DNA of 64,000 nt, taken from positions 248,001 to 312,000 of the forward strand of contig CM060733.1 in assembly GCA_030704615.1 (NCBI GenBank). Reading direction: 5' to 3'. Below are positions 23,285-33,188 of this stretch, piece by piece. Within the stretch, counting starts at the first letter, position 1. Each line of letters starts with the position of its first letter. The position numbers were made by a program, and so were the translations under genes. The stretch comes from Takakia lepidozioides. Taxonomy: Eukaryota; Streptophyta; Takakiopsida; Takakiales; Takakiaceae. The notes beneath the pieces are model-generated. The model was not told the DNA's origin and searched no databases. It saw only the letters and a list, made by a program, of their open reading frames with translations.

Positions 23285-26200
23285 TGATGGAGGTGTGTGC
23301 TCCAAGTAGAGAGGCGCATGAGTTACTGATGTCTCAGGTGCTTTTTATACTCTTACAGTCTTTTTTTCCCAATGACAATGTTTTTGCAATGTGGTGGTTA
23401 CTGATTCAAGATGTTATTGCTTGGGAGGTGCAGCTGGAAAATTTTCAGTACGACAGCGAGCGATTTGAAGTCTGTTCACAAGTCAGCTGCAATTAAGTGC
23501 AGTAGACAGCAGTCTAGTTCTGCTGCCATCTTCAGCACACTCTCTTCTTCATCCTCACATGCTGCCGCAGCTGCTTCATCTGCTTTTGCACGCATCTGGC
23601 ATCGAGTGCATATGGCTGATCAATTAGCCACACTTCTCATAGGGACTGCTCGGTAGACAAGCTAGACAAGCTAGACCACCAAGTCAGAATACATGAAGCA
23701 GCTTAAGCCTAAATGCATTTTTGGTAGTGGATAGCGGCAACGCCTGGAGCTTCATGCAAGCAAGACAAGAGACATAGAAGTTTGAGGAAAATTTCCTATT
23801 TAGGTTGTACATATGTAAGATGTACTATATGCCATAAATACTCAATTTCCAAAATGTGTCACAGAATATGCCCAGAACCGGCTTAGAAATTACCTGTACA
23901 TAAAAACATGCCACCTGTTCTATTAGTTTAGTCCTCAATGCCTGTCAGTCTACGACACATCATCATACTACTCACACCCCAGATCCTTCCAGATCCTTCC
24001 AGGAATAAATGGGTGTGCCAACCGTGCTCTCTCATTCCCAAAAGAGCTGGCAAGTGTGTCTGTCTACTTGTATGCTTGCTCTAAGACCGCTCCACAGGCT
24101 CCTTCACGGCCACTCAAGTGCTCTTTAGTCTTGCAACGTGGGCTGCCAACAACCAACCATGGACAGCATCCTCCCCTGTTGTTAATTGGTGTAACACCAG
24201 GTCTGTTCACTTCTCCCCAAAGCTCAACAAAACCGTTCATTCTGGAACCTCTGTACGTTTCCAGCATCCTGGTGCAGTCCGAACCAGCAATATCAGTCTC
24301 TCTCTAGACCGCAGTTCGACAGGCCACGAAACAGAGCCGGTCTGCAGATCCTCCATATGCACCATGCAACCACAATTGTCATCTGTCAATACTCTCCTCC
24401 ACTCACGCAGATTAATACATGCGTAATATGGACTTCATCTGGGATGAAATCACTTGAGCTGTTGTAAAACCTGAGACAAACTCAAAGCGCCAGAGCTACA
24501 TAAAAGTGGAGATCCAGAAGAGAGAGAGGGAGATCTTCATGAAGTCAGCCACCAGCATGGCAGTGCGTTGTGCATTGAGTGTACTGATAGGGGCTGCCCG
24601 TATCTCCTGTGTCACACTGTATGAATGGATGGCTGAAAGCAAAGGTGCCAATAACAACTGCCCCATCAAACCCCTTAGAACATCAAACCTCCTTAGAATC
24701 TTATACAACACCAAACCCCCTTTCTCAAGGTATAACAAAGCAAGCTCGAAAGGTGAATAGGAGGCAATGGCATCTTGCATATGCAGAATGATTGATTGCA
24801 CAAAATTGGCCTATATATTAAGTAGACAGATACATGTGCAGATACAAAGAATGGATTGGGTAAATAGCATTTACAAACCTATCGCAAAAATAGTAACCAA
24901 GGGCTTCAAACAATATTTTTCCCAATGTCGTCTTCGCACTACCCATTATGCCTGCAACAGCAACCAAGAAATCTATAAGTCACCATTGTGCACACACAGC
25001 AGCCAAACAACATAAACAGCTGTCTTGTTCTAAAAAACATTTGATGTTCACAGCAAATAATATTTGACAATGTGGTCAGTAGGGGCACTCATTCGAATAA
25101 AACGACACTACAGCTGCCTGTACAGGAAAGGATGTAAGTTCAAGCTCACTCACTTGGAGTTTCCACCTCTATACCATGAAGTTGATGAACAGTCCCATTG
25201 CCAGGCGGCTGCCACAGTACACCGGTAAATGTCAGTCCCCAGAACACCCCATTGCCTTCGATCAATCAGGAGTGAACGTCAGAAAATAATCCTACTTGCA
25301 GTCTCCACTTCCATTTGGTCTCTCTCTCAGGTAGACAATATCTGTCAGGGAGTCAGATGCACATTTGCACATCTACACGGAAATCAAGAAACAAATCTGC
25401 ATCATACTCCAGTCTGGTGGAAACTGTTCTGACACAATCTCTCCCATTAGTACAACTCTAGTCTCTACCTCCTATTATATAGTATTGCTGCAGCACAATG
25501 ATAAATAAAACTGCTTGCTGGCATTTAACTTTGGAGAGACCAATGTGATTCCTAGTGGACCAGCTTACCACACTTGCTTTGATTACATAAGTAAACCATC
25601 CTAAAGAAACATGTCGTTCAGGGGAATTACCAACTCATCTACGGCCGCCGCACTATCCTGAATGTAGAGCTCACTGGCCTTGACGTTTCGGAGAGAGACT
25701 CCAACCCTGGAATCAGGTCTTGCTGCTTCCCACCTACACGCACCTTGCCATGAAACACTTCCAAAGCGATCCGATGACGATGACACGGATTGCCAAGTTC
25801 CCTTTTCAATAAGTGATGACGACAATGGCAATCTCTGCCGTACAAAGCCCCCCTTCACCGGAAGGTAGGGGGTTGGAGGCATGCGTGACTACGGCCAACT
25901 GCTGCTCATGGCCTGCTAGTACTACAATTGGACCTGCCAAAGATGAAACAAATCTCTGCAAGGCCATTCAAGTTTTATTAGGCAATGAGACTTTGTGACA
26001 CCACTTCCACTTTCAAACAAATTCACATGGGGAAAGGGCTAAGGCAAGCTACGGATGTACTGGGGCCTATCTTGCTGGGCAAGTCAGAATTGCAGTCAGA
26101 ATTGCAAACGTGTTGCTGCAAAAACAGGAATTTTGAGGTGAGGCAGCCAATCTTCTTGCAGACCGAAAGCCGTAAAGTATAGAAAAGGACATAGATGGAC

Positions 26201-26392
26201 AGGATTGCTCAGTCGTTAGAATGGGAAATGTCATACCTGCAAGCCAGCTTCAGAGCAAACTCGAAGAAAATGAAGACCAGTAGCTGCTGCAGCCCAACCA
26301 TTGCCAATTACCACTGCCTTGACCTCCTCTTCAATAGGAAACTGCATCGACCGCTGCACGACACTCAAATTTCGTAAATCACCGAGTTTTTT

Positions 26393-26790
26393 CAAGACCA
26401 GAGTTTGCTTGGTGTACCCTCTCGATCTGGGAAGAGCTCCTCTGCCGCAGAGGAGCAGCGGCAAAACTCCCGCCTTGAGTTGCGAACCCCTAAACCGGGT
26501 GGTTCCCTTCTTTGTTCCCCAATTTTCGAAGAATATTAAAACGTATTATGTACATGTGGCCTAAGGTCTTAGGGCCTGAGGTCAAGTGGCCTAGGGTCTT
26601 AGGGCCTGAGATCATGTGCCCTAGGATGAGGATCCTAGGGCTTGAGGTCCCTCGGTATGAGGCTTGAGGTCCCACGGTCACATGGCTTGAAGTTTTTCTA
26701 TGACTGCCCATCCCTTATATTTTTTCAGATAAGATATACGTATTTTGAAAATATATAGAAAATACATTATACATCTTGAGGTTGAGCCTC
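26393..26790 (-). repeat. Right terminal inverted repeat of the 5.5-kb element
   Basis: This is the mirror image of the left end, starting at 26393. It carries more tandem copies of the GGCCTAGGGTCTTAGGGCCT-like word (26560-26660) than the left arm, so the subterminal array has expanded or contracted independently. Confidence 0.65.
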
Positions 26791-26891
26791 AAGCTCAAAG
26801 CCTACAGTATCTTTACCTATGTTTCTAGAATATTCCACTCAAGTCCCAAGGCCTGCGGGCCCAACCATGATAGCTGTTTTGGAATTCCATA

Positions 26892-28345
26892 GCCGGCAAC
26901 CCTCGGCACTATATCCCAAGCCCTTTCAGGATAGTGCCACGGGCCCGGGCTCCCCTCCTCATCCCGGCCTGGCTTGTTCCTGGCTCCCTGCCACGTCCGC
27001 TCCTCTTGCTCCCTGCCCTGCCTTCTAGCTAGCTCCCTGCCACGTCGCAAAGTAGCTAGATTAGATCTAGATGTCAAACCAGATACCGTAATCACAACTT
27101 CCCTAAACGTCCAAGCGACCCGAATAGAATCGGGTTGCTGGAGGTTTTCGGGGCCCACAACTTTTGCAGATCTTGGCCATTTTCGGTGAAATCGGGGCCA
27201 TCTTGAGGGCCCAGAAGTTGGCTATCACTTTGGCCAGTGAAGTTGGCTAAGTTGGCCAACTTAGCCAGAAGTTGGCCATTTACAGATCCTGTAGATCCCC
27301 TGGGGGCAGTGAGTGGGATGTTTGCCCAAAAAATGGGCCCCACATTCAACGGTGGCAATTTTGCCGATCTTGGGTGATTGCCTCCAGAGTTTGCACATGT
27401 CTTGGTGTGGTAGGTGAGCACATAATGTGCGGTGAAAATTTTAAATTTCTCATTTTCCAGCGAGTTCATGCGATTTTTCACTGCAGGGGTGGATTTTTTG
27501 GGAAAAATCAACGACCCCCCTTGGACGTTTAGGGGGCAGAGCCCACGAGGAAAAATGATAAGCAGTTTCTGCATCTAGTTGTTGGGTGAAGCAAAGTCTG
27601 CTGCAAGCAAATTGGAGGCAATTGGAACCCAACATAGTTGCAACCCATCAAGGTCAAGTTGTACATGGCCTTGGGAGTCAGCCCTCGGGATCAAGCTTGT
27701 CAAATAAGGTATTCGACGAGCCCGTTGAAGGTATCAATGAGATGAAAACACTGGTCAACAGAGGACGTAAGAAGGGACGGGACGGCTGGTATGATTGTGT
27801 CGATCTAATTCCTGGAGAGTGCATGTCGAATTTGCGGCCCATCACCCTTTCTCGTTCAAGTCCAGACTCTAGACTCCAGACATCTTGAACATGAGGTCAA
27901 TGGACTAACAGAGACGTCCAAATTCATAGTGCGCAGTTTCTGATGTGGGAGCTGCTGATAGCTTCACGTCCATCCCACACGTCTGACTTATCACACTCTC
28001 TGACTCGGAAAAGTAGTAAAACCCTCTAATGCTGGTCTTCCTCCAGATCTTAGTGACATATTTGTTCCCGACTAACCGGTCGAAGAAATGTAGCAACTTC
28101 GTGCTCTTGACATAACCGGTGCGTTGGCTTCCATCACTGCCTCCTTATGGGAAACTGGGACCAGACAACAGTAACCTCTAATATGCGGAGCCCGCGGGCC
28201 AGCAAGAGCGCATGGGAGCGCGTCGCAGGAGGAGTTGACGTGGCAGCGGGGCCAGCCAGCAGCCCAGCCCGGGCATGAGGACGGAGCCTGGCCCGCGGCA
28301 CTATCCTGCAAGGGCTTGGGACATAGTGCCGAGGACCGGCAACCC
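26892..28345. mobile_element. ~1.45-kb non-autonomous TIR element
   Basis: The left arm (26892-about 27010) and the right arm (about 28190-28345) are inverted copies. The shared outer core is CCTCGGCACTAT, then CCCAAGCCCTT, CAGGATAGTGCC and CGGGCC, followed inside by GTCCTCAT/CTCCTCAT and CTGCCACGTC words. The core itself holds the small inverted repeat GGCACTAT...ATAGTGCC. The interior has a 22-bp perfect palindrome but no protein-coding signature. Superfamily not assigned and no clear target duplication seen. Confidence 0.55.
27245..27266. repeat. 22-bp perfect palindrome within a TTGGC-rich block
   Basis: The palindrome is built from GGCTAAGTTGG and its complement with no loop. It sits in a block (27205-27285) where AAGTTGGC or its complement recurs several times. 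Confidence 0.7.
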
Positions 28346-28709
28346 CATCAAACTACCCTGCACACAGGTCGTTTTTGCTGACGTGCCTTGCTACGGAGGG
28401 CCCACTTGGCACACAGGGCCTTAGCCTCACACCATAAATGCAAGACTTCGTGCTTTTTAGTCTCTCGAGTAGGTACCAGCCGGGGTTAGCTGCACAGTAT
28501 CCTGCACCAAAGTACGGGCTGGGGGTGTGGATAGGAGGCCCGGGGGCTCCTTTGCCGTTGCAGGGGCATTTAGGGACCCCCGGTGGAGATGCTCTTAGGG
28601 CCTTACCACATGAGCGGTCGGTGAGCTCCAGTGACATGGAAGTCCCTGGCTAGGATTGTAGCATAGTGATGTTATGGAGAGTAAGCCCATGTCAGTTAAA
28701 ACAAAACAA
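28346..28709. other. Short spacer with MITE-like text
   Basis: A GC-rich stretch that includes GGTGGAGATGCTCTTA at about 28581. That word resembles the terminal sequences of some plant MITEs, but I found no matching opposite end. No gene seen. Confidence 0.25.
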
Positions 28710-29400
28710 CGCTACCACATGACCAGCAGTCAGGCACGGGAACAGATACCGTAGAGTCCTTCGAAGTCCGACTTTTATTAATTCTTTTTTTATTTTATTT
28801 TTTAATCAAAAGGGGACGGAGGCCCTTTAAAATTCATATTAATAGAGGTGTCTTGGAAAAAATAACCAAGACAGATGGCCATAAGGCTTACATCGCAGCG
28901 ATTGGAGCACCCAATTTTGTTTATCTGAATTATTCAGAAAAGTAATGACCTCAATAAAGAATTCCGCGTTAGGGTTATCTTCTAGAGGATATACCCTAAT
29001 TACCTCCCTAGAGATAATTTAAATGTGTGTGACCAACTTGTTCAAAAATTGTAAAAATCTAAATTTAGGTGCTGGACCTACTTTCTCTGGAGTAATTAAA
29101 CATTCGGCAGCAATGCGCCGACATCGAAGGACTCTACGGTAGTTGAGAAGCAAAAGTGAATGACTCAGATGAGCTCCACGGCGGAAAAGAGCAAATCACG
29201 ACAAAGAAGTTCGTTGACATTTTGGATTTCCAGGCAATAGTCCTTGGAAATCCTACTTTCGCGGAAAGGCTCCACATAAGCGCCACGTCACATTGCCTTC
29301 TCATTGTCGTTCCTCCGTGTGGTAGATGAGGGTGTCAGTTTACAAGCCATCAACCAATCAGTAGCTTGCGTTTGTTTCCACTGCCACTCATGTGGTAGCG
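28710..29400. mobile_element. Nested small TIR elements (MITE-like)
   Basis: Two concentric inverted repeats are present. The inner pair is an exact 18-bp repeat, TACCGTAGAGTCCTTCGA at 28747-28764 and its complement at 29124-29141, bounding about 395 bp. The outer pair is CGCTACCACATGA at 28710-28722 with its complement at 29388-29400. The layout suggests a MITE, or one MITE inside another. There is no coding content and no clear target duplication. Confidence 0.55.
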
Positions 29401-29566
29401 CCATACGTTTTATAATAACTTAGATGATTAACATTTTGACTCTGAGAGAGAATGGCATCTCACACTCATATATCCCTCCATATCTCATTGTAATTTTATT
29501 GCTCCAATTAAAAGCTCACTAAGCCATAATGTTAGGGTAGTAGTTGCGGAGCAGTTAGCTACCTAG

Positions 29567-30292
29567 TGTCGCACACCTCAATTCGGTAAACTCCCCTTCA
29601 AGTCATAGTTACTCGCTTTGATGCGCGCGCCTGACTCCCAACCTGGCCGCCGGGCCAACTTGGAGTTTCGGCTGCTCACCGGGACATAACGGTCCCCTTC
29701 CGCTTCCCTCTAAACCCTCCACCTATTTGGGACTAGGAGAATTCCCTTTGGTAGATGGCAGTCCGGAACAGCTCCCCACTCTTTGGTCGCTTTCCGGCTC
29801 GCTCGCTTACTCACTAGTTTTTGGTCACCAACGGGCTTGCACCGTTCTCGGGGTTACTACTCCCTATATATACTTCTGTAGCTGTCCGCGGGGGTTTCAT
29901 AACCAGCCATGCCATTTTATGGCGAACCACCACGAAAACCCTCGACTCCCGGTGGTGAGTCGCGGTGAGTCTTGGCCCACTCACCGCGGCCCCAATGGAC
30001 CGTGATGAGTCCCAAGACTCCCCACGACTCCCACCTCGAGGTCTCCACCCCATGGTGAGTCCTATGCCACCCCCCACTAAGTCCCACTAAGCTACCACCA
30101 CCCCTTGTGGAGCCACCTCCACCGCAACCCGGTGTGCGGGGCTCCACCTAGTGAGCGCCTCCGCCTCCTTGGGTGCCTTGGGCACTTAAGGGTGCTTCAG
30201 CCCCCCATACCTATCGCTGCCGCTGCCCCCACCACAGGGGCAGCCCCTCATGTGTCCCGACCCCCCTGCTCTCAAGGCAAAGGGCCGCGACA
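29567..30292 (-). repeat. 3' LTR of the chromovirus (726 bp)
   Basis: Bounded by TGTCGC and GCGACA as read on the plus strand. It matches the right LTR except for one extra C in a C run near 30070. It has a TATA-like TATATATAG box (minus sense, near 29864-29872) and a dense cluster of GAGTC/GACTC words at 29940-30090. Confidence 0.95.
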
Positions 30293-31196
30293 CACACCCT
30301 ACCAACAGGGAGTCGATGTCCTCATCGACTTGTCCATTTTGTAGAAACGAACATCCAAGTTGTGGCGTCCCACATCAAGGAGTTTGTTTCCGTACCATGG
30401 CGTCCCATGGCAAAGAACCAAACCCCACACTTGACTCCACTCTCCACTAGCTAGTTCGGCCGACTTCCTCCAAGTCCCGGCCAAGGGTGGAGCCTCTCCA
30501 GCTCCTCCCAGTGCACTCTTCTTGGCCTACTTCAAGGCCAAGGAACGATCCTCCCCGAGGATCGAATCGCCTTACTGCAACAACATTGCTTGCGATCGCT
30601 CATGATGCCGCTTTTGGCATCACCTTGAGCAAGGGTTCACCTGGAACCCTCTTTGACTAGGAAGATAACCTTGAACCAACCGTGCGCCCCAATCACTACA
30701 ATTGGGTCCGCCTTGGAATGCTGGCCTGAGGTACGGGAACACGCCGAAGCCGCACTACGACTTCGTCCCGAGGCTACACGATTATAGTACGTGAACGGAA
30801 GCACGTAGCTTCCGCGTTAGCCCGCACTACAAGGCAACCCCCTCGGTAGCGCAGTTATAGTACGCGCACGCGCCAGGTGCGCACTAGCACTTGAACTCCC
30901 AAATAAGGCGCAAGTTTCCTTGCCCCTTGGATGGGAGTCACCCGATTTCGGCACTGCGCAAACACACGATTAACCCAATTTACCTCTCCCACTTTTGTAA
31001 GCTAGCATGCATTCTACACACCAGCCAACCACACCATGCATCGCCATTCCAAACACAATAGGACGCACAATATTTGGAACCCATTTCCTTTATCACAAAT
31101 TTTTGTACAATACAAGTTTTGCAATCGGATTCCTGAGCTAGCTAAACCGGGCTAAGCATGCATTTCCTCCCCCACGCTCCAAGGTTGATGTCCCCA
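30293..31196 (-). other. Noncoding tail of the chromovirus between integrase and 3' LTR
   Basis: About 900 bp lacks an open frame of note. The purine-rich run next to the LTR (minus sense TTGGTAGGGTG, ending at 30293) is the likely polypurine tract. A hairpin with arms CGGAAGC/GCTTCCG lies at 30796-30814, and ATTATAGTACG words recur around it. The same region is kept in the older copy at 45.9-50.3 kb. Confidence 0.6.
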
Positions 31197-33188
31197 TCAA
31201 CGCTTCTTCCGCTTTTGAGGTCGCCCTTCGAACGCTGCAACTGCCTCGGATGCGTTTCCCATTTCTGAGGCACGCACCCAAGATGCCTCCACAAGATGAT
31301 AGCCCTTCCATTTGACGAGATACTCCGTTTCTCGGTTCTTGAACCTCCTCGACTTAAGTATTGCCTCCACCTCGTACTCGGGTTCATTTTCATGATCCAA
31401 CAACATAGGTGGCGGACGCAACACTTGCTGCCGATTCGGACGTGCTTCATCTTTGAAGTAAGGCTTCAAAAGGGAGACATGGAATACTGGGTGCACCTTG
31501 CTGTTTGCTGGCAGCTCCAATTCATACACATCCTCATTCATAACCCTCCGAATGCGAAAGGGACCCGCATACGGAGGTACGAACTTCGGACTCATTTCCG
31601 GAGGTAGTCGAAAATTCTTGATGTTCAACCAGACCTCTGTGCCTGCCTCAAACTTCACTTCCCTCCGCTTCCGATTCGCCTGCCTTTCATACCGTTTCCT
31701 AGCTTTGGCAATGTTGTACTTTGCGAGCTTCAACAAACGCTCGCGTTCTTCCAGTACCGCCGCTACTGCCGGTTCCTCAACGTCCTGGGCGGCCCAACTT
31801 GTCGGCACCAGAGGTGCTTTTCCATAGACCAACACAAAAGGGGAAACTCCCGTCGCGGAGTGTTCTGTGTTATTATAACAGAACTCTGCCGCGTCTAAGT
31901 GTTCCATCCAGTCTGATTGGTCTGCCGACACGTAATTCCGCAAGAATTGCTTCACTACGGAATTCACTATTTCCGTTTGGCCGTCCGTCGTAGGTCGGAA
32001 GGCGGTGCTCATCTTCAGCCTCGTCCCCATCTTCTTCCAAAGTGCTCTCCAGAATTTACTCGTAAACTTTGGATCGCGGTCCGAGACAATATCCTTCGGG
32101 ACTCCATGATGCTTTAAGACGTGGGCGAAGTAAAGTCGCCCTGTCTCCTGCGCAGTCGCCGTCTCCTTGGTGGGGATGAAATGGGCCATTTTACTGAACC
32201 TATCTACCACCACCATGATTGCATCGAATCCTTTTGACAGCGGCATAGCAGTCATGAAATCCATCGAGACGCTTTCCCAAGTCCCCTCTGGAATCGGCAA
32301 GGGTTGTAACAGCCCCGCTTGCTTTTTATACTCGCTCCGGTTTTGTTGGCATGTGGTGCATGTCTTAACATACTCCTCTGCCTCCTCCCTCAGTTTGGGC
32401 CAGAAATACTCTTTCTTCAAGAGTGCCGCAGTGCGCTTGGCTCCACCGTGGCCCGCAAGCGGGCTATCATGGCATTCTCTCAAGAGACTATCCCTGATCC
32501 CTCCCTTTGGCACATAGAGACGTTTTTGCTTATACCGGAGCAGTCCGTTTTGCAAGTGGAACTGCGATTTAACCCCCATTCTTAAGTTCTGCATCACGCA
32601 CTTTGCCAGCTCATCCTTCCGGCAAGCCTTCCGGATCTTCCTTTGGAGCGCCGTCTCGCCCTTGTACACCAACAAGAGCTGCTGCTTTCTACTTAAAGCA
32701 TCGGCCACCACATTGTCCCGTCCCGGTTTGTACTGGATATCCACGTCGAACACTGCCAAAGTATCTTGCCACCTAAGTTGTTTTGGGGACAACTTGGGCT
32801 GCGTGGCAAAATACTTCACCGTGACATTGTCCGTGAACACCTTCACTGGGTTGGAACCAACATAGTGGCGCCAGAGTTCAAGGCAATGTACCACCGCCTT
32901 CATCTCTTTTTCGTGCGTCGGCCACCGTCGCTCCACTTCATTCAGTTTCTTACTTTCGTAAGCCACTGGACGTCCATCTTGCATAAGTACACCCCCAATT
33001 GCGAAGTCCGATGCATCTGTATGAATCTCAAACGGACGATCGAACTCCGGGATTTTTAAGACTGGAGCTTCCGTCATCCGCTGCTTCAATTCAGCAAAAG
33101 CTTGGCCACAAAATGTGTTCCATACCCAGACTTTGGATTTACACAGAAGGTCCGACAGCGGCCCCGCGATCTTGGCGAAATTTCTCAC
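31197..33188 (-). CDS. Chromovirus pol, 3' part: RNase H, integrase, chromodomain
   Basis: 663 residues. The RNase H part opens with [14 protein letters not shown] and includes CLELWRHYV. The integrase zinc finger follows (H..H then CTTCQQNRS), then the catalytic core with the DDE residues in [22 protein letters not shown] and [14 protein letters not shown]-like module ([14 protein letters not shown]) precedes a C-terminal chromodomain ([29 protein letters not shown]). Chromodomain integrases are thought to steer insertion to chromatin with particular marks. The real product would be the tail of a gag-pol polyprotein; this frame is out of register with the upstream one by one base. Confidence 0.93.
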   Translation of the reverse strand: MRNFAKIAGPLSDLLCKSKVWVWNTFCGQAFAELKQRMTEAPVLKIPEFDRPFEIHTDASDFAIGGVLMQDGRPVAYESKKLNEVERRWPTHEKEMKAVVHCLELWRHYVGSNPVKVFTDNVTVKYFATQPKLSPKQLRWQDTLAVFDVDIQYKPGRDNVVADALSRKQQLLLVYKGETALQRKIRKACRKDELAKCVMQNLRMGVKSQFHLQNGLLRYKQKRLYVPKGGIRDSLLRECHDSPLAGHGGAKRTAALLKKEYFWPKLREEAEEYVKTCTTCQQNRSEYKKQAGLLQPLPIPEGTWESVSMDFMTAMPLSKGFDAIMVVVDRFSKMAHFIPTKETATAQETGRLYFAHVLKHHGVPKDIVSDRDPKFTSKFWRALWKKMGTRLKMSTAFRPTTDGQTEIVNSVVKQFLRNYVSADQSDWMEHLDAAEFCYNNTEHSATGVSPFVLVYGKAPLVPTSWAAQDVEEPAVAAVLEERERLLKLAKYNIAKARKRYERQANRKRREVKFEAGTEVWLNIKNFRLPPEMSPKFVPPYAGPFRIRRVMNEDVYELELPANSKVHPVFHVSLLKPYFKDEARPNRQQVLRPPPMLLDHENEPEYEVEAILKSRRFKNRETEYLVKWKGYHLVEASWVRASEMGNASEAVAAFEGRPQKRKKR

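Larger units (their letters stand above)
21240..26790. mobile_element. ~5.5-kb TIR element carrying host gene fragments (Pack-type, no transposase seen)
   Basis: The inner parts of the two ends are clear inverted repeats: 21481-21654 and 26393-26600 match base for base over long stretches (for example GAGGAGCTCTTCCCAGATCG on the left and its complement on the right), with small indels. Beyond them both ends carry diverged repeats of a GGCCTGAGGTC/CCTAGGCCACATG unit and a shared AAAATACGTATA segment, giving TIRs of roughly 400 bp. The interior has no transposase motif. It does carry pieces of host genes with intact-looking splice sites. This is the architecture of a Pack-MULE or other Pack-type non-autonomous DNA transposon. 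Outer ends are approximate and I could not define a target duplication. Confidence 0.7.

Noticed and set aside
26231-26464. Minus-strand frame with VVIGNGWAAAATG, resembling a Rossmann dinucleotide-binding start
   Set aside because: Only one short motif-like stretch, lacking the GxGxxG pattern, and overlapping the TIR; too weak to call a captured oxidoreductase.
29727-30005. 92-codon frame repeated exactly at 35974-36252
   Set aside because: It lies inside both LTRs and repeats only because the LTRs are identical; no protein family.
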